Below are positions 60,369-64,000 of a stretch of 64,000 nt of DNA, in pieces. The notes under the pieces are model-generated. The model searched no databases and had not been told where the DNA came from. It saw nothing but the letters and a program-made list of their open reading frames with translations. Location: positions 124,001-188,000 of the forward strand of contig NZ_CAKSNX010000003.1 in assembly GCF_934476685.1 (NCBI RefSeq), in the 5' to 3' direction. A program made the position numbers and the translations under genes. Origin of the DNA: an uncultured Ruminococcus sp. (GTDB lineage: Bacteria > Bacillota > Clostridia > Oscillospirales > Ruminococcaceae). Position 1 is the stretch's first letter. Each line of letters begins with the position of its first letter.

Positions 60369-60953
60369 TCAGATCTTTTCAAGCTGCTCCATAAGATGTT
60401 CAAGAGCCTTTGCTCTGTGGGACACCTTGTTCTTGAACTCCGCCGAATGCTGTGCAAAGCTCCTGCCCTCGTACATAAAAACAGGATCATAGCCGAAGCC
60501 GTTTTCGCCCACAGGTTCGTGACCTATATGTCCGCTGACTTTTCCCTCTGCCATTATCTCCTCGCCGTTTTCACGGATAAAGTGTATACAGCACACAAAG
60601 TGAGCAGTCCTCCTGCTGTCCTCAACGCCTTCAAGATTTTTCAACAGCAGCGCAGTACGCTCCTCATCTGTATCAAGTCCGCCGTATCTCGCTGAATATA
60701 TCCCAGGCTCTCCGCCCAGAGCGTCAACGGCAAGTCCGCTGTCGTCTGCAAGAACGGCGCAGCCCTCGGCAAGATCCTTTATGGCTCTTGCCTTTATAGC
60801 GGCATTTTCCGCAAAGGTATTTCCCGTTTCCTCAGCCTCAAGGTGTATGCCTGCCTCAGACTGTGAAACTGCGTCATAACCCAGCGGTTCAAGCAGCTGG
60901 CGGTACTCTCTTATTTTGCCTTTATTATTGCTGGCGATAACAAGTTTTATCAT
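60369..60953 (-). CDS. rdgB: XTP/dITP diphosphatase (RdgB/HAM1)
   Basis: House-cleaning pyrophosphatase for deaminated purine triphosphates; 194 aa. ASNNKGKIREY at the start (substrate loop), ADDSGLAVDALGGEPGIYSARYGG and FGYDPVF match family blocks, the last including the catalytic Asp region. SD GGAG upstream. Confidence 0.95.
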   Translation of the reverse strand: MIKLVIASNNKGKIREYRQLLEPLGYDAVSQSEAGIHLEAEETGNTFAENAAIKARAIKDLAEGCAVLADDSGLAVDALGGEPGIYSARYGGLDTDEERTALLLKNLEGVEDSRRTAHFVCCIHFIRENGEEIMAEGKVSGHIGHEPVGENGFGYDPVFMYEGRSFAQHSAEFKNKVSHRAKALEHLMEQLEKI

Positions 60954-60968
60954 ACTTTACTCCAATTT

Positions 60969-61469
60969 CTATTCGTGGATATAAGAGATCCTGCTCTTCT
61001 TCATCTTCTCCGCACATTTCATCTGCTTTTCCTTTGAAACTGTGCCTATGCAGGTTTCGTTGAACACTACTCTCATTCCGCATTCGATAGCTCCGATAGC
61101 GGTATGACCTATGGATATTCCTCCGTCAACTCCCACCATCTCGACCTCTTTTACATTTCTGGCTCTCATAAAATCTTCAAGAGCCACGTTTGAAAAGGCG
61201 TCAGGTTTGTTTTTCTGATAAATATTCTTGGATACGACCTTCAGCTTGGTCACAAGACCTGCCTCAGCCGAGCCCTCCTTAGGCATCGAACCTCCGAAAA
61301 GACCTTTCTTTATGCTTACGATATAAAAGACCTCTTCAGGTGCATATTCGCTGATACGCTTATTGATACTCTCTATCATTGCATCAGCGTCATAAGGATA
61401 TGCATTCTTATCTCTTGATCTGCCCATATACATTTCCTGCATATTCACAACAAACAAAACCTTATCCAT
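60969..61469 (-). CDS. Isochorismatase-fold protein, probably inactive
   Basis: A 166-aa cysteine-hydrolase-type Rossmann fold, but the catalytic triad is broken: the first motif reads VVNMQEMYM, with Asn in place of the nucleophile-assisting Asp, and the Cys loop reads GVDGGISIGHTAIGA with no Cys at the usual place. The Lys region (SIKKG) survives. It may be a pseudoenzyme or bind a ligand. The ATG at 61469 follows GGGGG at nine bases; a TTG two codons upstream is too close to it. Confidence 0.75.
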   Translation of the reverse strand: MDKVLFVVNMQEMYMGRSRDKNAYPYDADAMIESINKRISEYAPEEVFYIVSIKKGLFGGSMPKEGSAEAGLVTKLKVVSKNIYQKNKPDAFSNVALEDFMRARNVKEVEMVGVDGGISIGHTAIGAIECGMRVVFNETCIGTVSKEKQMKCAEKMKKSRISYIHE

Positions 61470-61556
61470 ATTCAATTACCCCCTACGAATTTTTCTTCTG
61501 ATTTTTTCCTGATCACTAAATACTTTCAATTTTTTGTTTTGTTAAAATCGTTCAAA

Positions 61557-62462
61557 TCATTCAAAAAGTGCGTCAACGAAATTCTTCGCATTGAACGGCT
61601 GAATATCGTCGATCTTCTCCCCTACTGTCACAAGCTTTACAGGTATCTTAAGATCGTCTGTGATGCTTATGATTATTCCGCCCTTTGCTGTTCCGTCAAG
61701 CTTTGTCAGGATTATTCCTGTGATATCTGCGACCTCGTTGAACTGCTGAGCCTGATTTACGGCATTCTGTCCTGTGGTAGCGTCAAGAGCCAGCAGCACT
61801 TCAAGTGCGCAGCCCTCAGCCTGCTGATGAACGATACGGGATATCTTTTTCAGCTCATCCATAAGATTTTTCTTGTTATGAAGTCTGCCTGCCGTATCGC
61901 AGATAACAACGTCAGCGTTTCTTGCCTTTGCCGCTGCCAGAGCGTCATAGACTACCGACGCAGGGTCAGAACCCTCGTTATGCTTGATCATATCAACTCC
62001 CGCTCTTTCAGTCCACACTTCAAGCTGATCTATGGCAGCGGCTCTGAAAGTATCTGCCGCCGCAACGATGACCTTTTTGCCCTCGTTGTGGAGCTGATAT
62101 GCCAACTTGCCGATAGTCGTTGTTTTTCCAACGCCGTTTACGCCGATAACAAGTATGACTGACGGTGTGGTGGACATATCAAGAGGCTGTTCCTCGCCCA
62201 GCATTTCTGTTATGACCTCTTTAAGAACGTCCTTTATTGCAGTTGGATCGGTTATGCCGTCCTTCTTGACACGCTCACGGAGCATATCGCATATCTTCAC
62301 CGAAGTGTTCACTCCTATGTCGCACATAATGAGCGTTTCCTCCAGCTCTTCAAAAAGATCCTCGTCAATTTTTGTAAAGGAATGGAGCAGGCTCTCTATC
62401 TTGCTCATCATAGAGTCCTTAGTTTTTTTCAAACCGTTTTTCAGCTTTTCAAAAAATCCCAT
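61557..62462 (-). CDS. ftsY: Signal recognition particle receptor FtsY
   Basis: A 301-aa SRP GTPase. NG domain only, with a short N-terminal helix and no acidic A domain. G1 GVNGVGKTTTIGKLA, G3 DTAGRLHNKKNL, G4 TKLDGTAKGG and the closing GEKIDDIQPF block are intact. SD GAGGAG, 20 bp after smc, the usual Firmicutes smc-ftsY order. Confidence 0.96.
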   Translation of the reverse strand: MGFFEKLKNGLKKTKDSMMSKIESLLHSFTKIDEDLFEELEETLIMCDIGVNTSVKICDMLRERVKKDGITDPTAIKDVLKEVITEMLGEEQPLDMSTTPSVILVIGVNGVGKTTTIGKLAYQLHNEGKKVIVAAADTFRAAAIDQLEVWTERAGVDMIKHNEGSDPASVVYDALAAAKARNADVVICDTAGRLHNKKNLMDELKKISRIVHQQAEGCALEVLLALDATTGQNAVNQAQQFNEVADITGIILTKLDGTAKGGIIISITDDLKIPVKLVTVGEKIDDIQPFNAKNFVDALFE

Positions 62463-62482
62463 AACTTATCTCCTCTCGTAAT

Positions 62483-64000
62483 TTATTCCTCAAACTTCAT
62501 CTGTCTTGTTTCCTCGACGCTCATTCTCAGCAGTTTTGAAATACCCTTTTCCTGCATCGTTACGCCGTAGAGAACGTCAGCCTCTTCCATAGTTCCACGT
62601 CTGTGGGTGATGGTGATGAACTGCGTTTTATCCGTCAGTCTGTGAAGATACTGAGCGTATCTCGACACGTTTACATCATCGAGCGCAGCCTCTATCTCGT
62701 CCAGCAGACAGAAAGGCGACGGCGAATTTTTCAGTATGGCGAAGTAGATAGCTATCGCCACAAGCGCCTGTTCTCCTCCCGAAAGGGACATAAGGCTGGT
62801 TATTACCTTGCCGGGCGGCTGAACATTTATCTCTATCCCGCATTCAAGAACATTTTCCGGATCGGTAAGGGTAAGTTCCGCCTTTCCGCCGCCGAAAAGT
62901 TCGCTGAATATTTTTTTGAAGTTTCCGTTTATTATATCGAAATTCTGCATAAAAACAGATTTCATTTTTTCCGTAAGGCTGTCGATCATCTCGCAAAGCT
63001 CTGCCTTTGAAACGTTGACATCATTGAGCTGCCATGTCATCATCTCATAACGTTCGCTGACCTCTGCATACTCGTCGATAGCTTCAAGGTTCACACTTCC
63101 AAGTCCTCTTATCTGATTTTTCAGTTCGGTGAGCCTTTTGTTTGCCGCAGGCATATCATCTATCTTTTCAGCCTGTTCGGCAGCGGTAGATCTTGTCAGC
63201 TCATATTCGTCCCACAGCTGTGCGGCAAGCTTATCAAAGTCCGCCGTAACGGTATTTTTTCTTTCCTCCGCACGGGTAAGCTGCTGGGCAAGTGTTGACT
63301 TTTCCTCCAGCTTATTTTTCTGAGCCGCTCTCAGCTTATTAGCCGCAGCGTCATACTCGATATGCTGCTGTCTTGCCTGCTCTATAAGTTCGGCAAGCTT
63401 TTCCGTTTCATCGTCAAATCCCGACAGACCCGACGTTATCTCTTCGATATGCTTTTTCTTTTCCTCGATAGCATTTTCTATCTGCGCTATTTCAAGCTCC
63501 GTCTTTCCGCTGCCGTTCTCATTATTTTCTATGGACGCTGAAAGCTGGGATACCGAATCCTTTGCCGACTGGATATCCTTATTTATCTCGGCAGCCTTTA
63601 TCCTCAGCTCGGAAAGCTCTCTGCTTATATCCTCACGCTGCTGTCTGAGGTCCGACTGTGCAGACTGAGTTTTTTCAAGCTCCGCCTCCATTTCAAGGAT
63701 ATTCCTGTCCTCCGCCGCAGCCTCCTGCGCAGCATTTTCAAGCTCCTCATTTGCCTCTTTCAGCTTTTTGCCAAGCTGCTCCGCAAGGCTGTCGTTCTCC
63801 CTTACAGAACCCTCGAAACGCTCGGTTATCTCCCTTACTCTCTTTATCTCCATTTCAAGCTTTATGCAGGTATTGCCGAGAATATTAAGGTTTTCCTTTG
63901 CGCTTTCGATATCCGCCGAGAACTTATCGACCTCCTGAACGAGCCTTTCACGCTTTGCCGAAAGTTCCTCTTTTTTCGCATTCAGTACGGACAGCTTTTT
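62483..64000 (-). CDS. smc: Chromosome segregation protein SMC (C-terminal part)
   Basis: The frame stays open to the right edge, so the 5' part lies outside the window. The ~505 residues seen are a long coiled coil (from the edge to about 63100) and the C-terminal ATPase half with signature LSGGEQALVAIAIYFAILK, Walker B CLLDEIEAALDD and the H-loop region ITHRRGTMEEAD. Hinge and Walker A are not in the window. An internal ATG at 63853 is not the start. Condensin complex with ScpAB organises the chromosome. Confidence 0.95.
   Translation of the reverse strand, partial: KKLSVLNAKKEELSAKRERLVQEVDKFSADIESAKENLNILGNTCIKLEMEIKRVREITERFEGSVRENDSLAEQLGKKLKEANEELENAAQEAAAEDRNILEMEAELEKTQSAQSDLRQQREDISRELSELRIKAAEINKDIQSAKDSVSQLSASIENNENGSGKTELEIAQIENAIEEKKKHIEEITSGLSGFDDETEKLAELIEQARQQHIEYDAAANKLRAAQKNKLEEKSTLAQQLTRAEERKNTVTADFDKLAAQLWDEYELTRSTAAEQAEKIDDMPAANKRLTELKNQIRGLGSVNLEAIDEYAEVSERYEMMTWQLNDVNVSKAELCEMIDSLTEKMKSVFMQNFDIINGNFKKIFSELFGGGKAELTLTDPENVLECGIEINVQPPGKVITSLMSLSGGEQALVAIAIYFAILKNSPSPFCLLDEIEAALDDVNVSRYAQYLHRLTDKTQFITITHRRGTMEEADVLYGVTMQEKGISKLLRMSVEETRQMKFEE

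Noticed and set aside
1..64000. CRISPR arrays, tRNA or rRNA genes, insertion sequences, prophage
   Set aside because: I looked in every spacer longer than 100 bases and found no direct-repeat/spacer pattern, tRNA cloverleaf core, transposase or integrase.

Overview
The window reads as chromosome of a low-to-moderate GC, Gram-positive Clostridia member, most likely a fibrolytic Ruminococcus or close relative. The basis is inference from content: a cytosolic GH74-type glycoside hydrolase, a type IV pilus locus with large adhesin-like pilins, the DapL route to meso-diaminopimelate, a DUF3793 protein, IreB, a CD1247-like protein, and T-box, SAM and FMN leaders with Firmicutes-type promoters and Shine-Dalgarno sites. 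I see no rRNA, tRNA, CRISPR array, prophage or insertion sequence.

Layout. 1-12.9 kb is a type IV pilus locus. A promoter near 12.9 kb starts a leftward operon pilC, a fused pilM-pilN, pilO, and three prepilin-like genes (764, 251 and 657 aa). pilD faces right in the middle, followed by pilB and pilT leftward. 13-19.3 kb holds a membrane protein, recG, pyrG and an LCP-family cell-wall ligase. 19.3-23.5 kb holds a repeat-rich spacer, a signal-less GH74-like protein, an orphan ABC ATPase and a candidate stand-alone small RNA with consensus promoter and strong terminator. 23.5-28 kb is cdaA-cdaR (c-di-AMP), an FAD oxidoreductase and an amidase-fold protein. 28-31.5 kb has a DUF3793 gene under an apparent metal-repressor operator array, rarA, and three small genes (one HPr-like without the catalytic His, one DivIVA-like).

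31.6-38.1 kb is carA, a carB-dapF gene fusion, and dapL: carbamoyl-phosphate synthesis is translated as one polypeptide with diaminopimelate epimerase, beside the enzyme that supplies the epimerase's substrate. 38.3-47.7 kb has a DUF2798 protein, a PdaA-like deacetylase lipoprotein, ireB, pheST under a Phe T-box, a 25-bp minisatellite, two membrane proteins (one with seven 26-aa Cys/His/Trp repeats) and a CpsB-type phosphatase. 47.8-50.2 kb has metK under a SAM-I riboswitch and a riboflavin ECF S component under an FMN riboswitch. 50.2-64 kb is a leftward housekeeping stretch. It starts at the right edge with smc (cut), ftsY, an isochorismatase-fold pseudoenzyme, rdgB, yhbY, nadD, yqeK, rsfS, two membrane proteins and leuS. 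It continues with rpsU (TTG start, long structured leader), yqeG, a small protein, an endonuclease IV-like protein, aroQ, a M24 peptidase, efp and a CD1247-like protein.

The points most worth a second look are the CarB-DapF fusion, the PilM-PilN fusion that keeps the INLL docking peptide, a prepilin whose C-terminus looks like a carbohydrate-binding (CBM2-type) fold, and the uncharacterised small RNA at about 23.0-23.2 kb.
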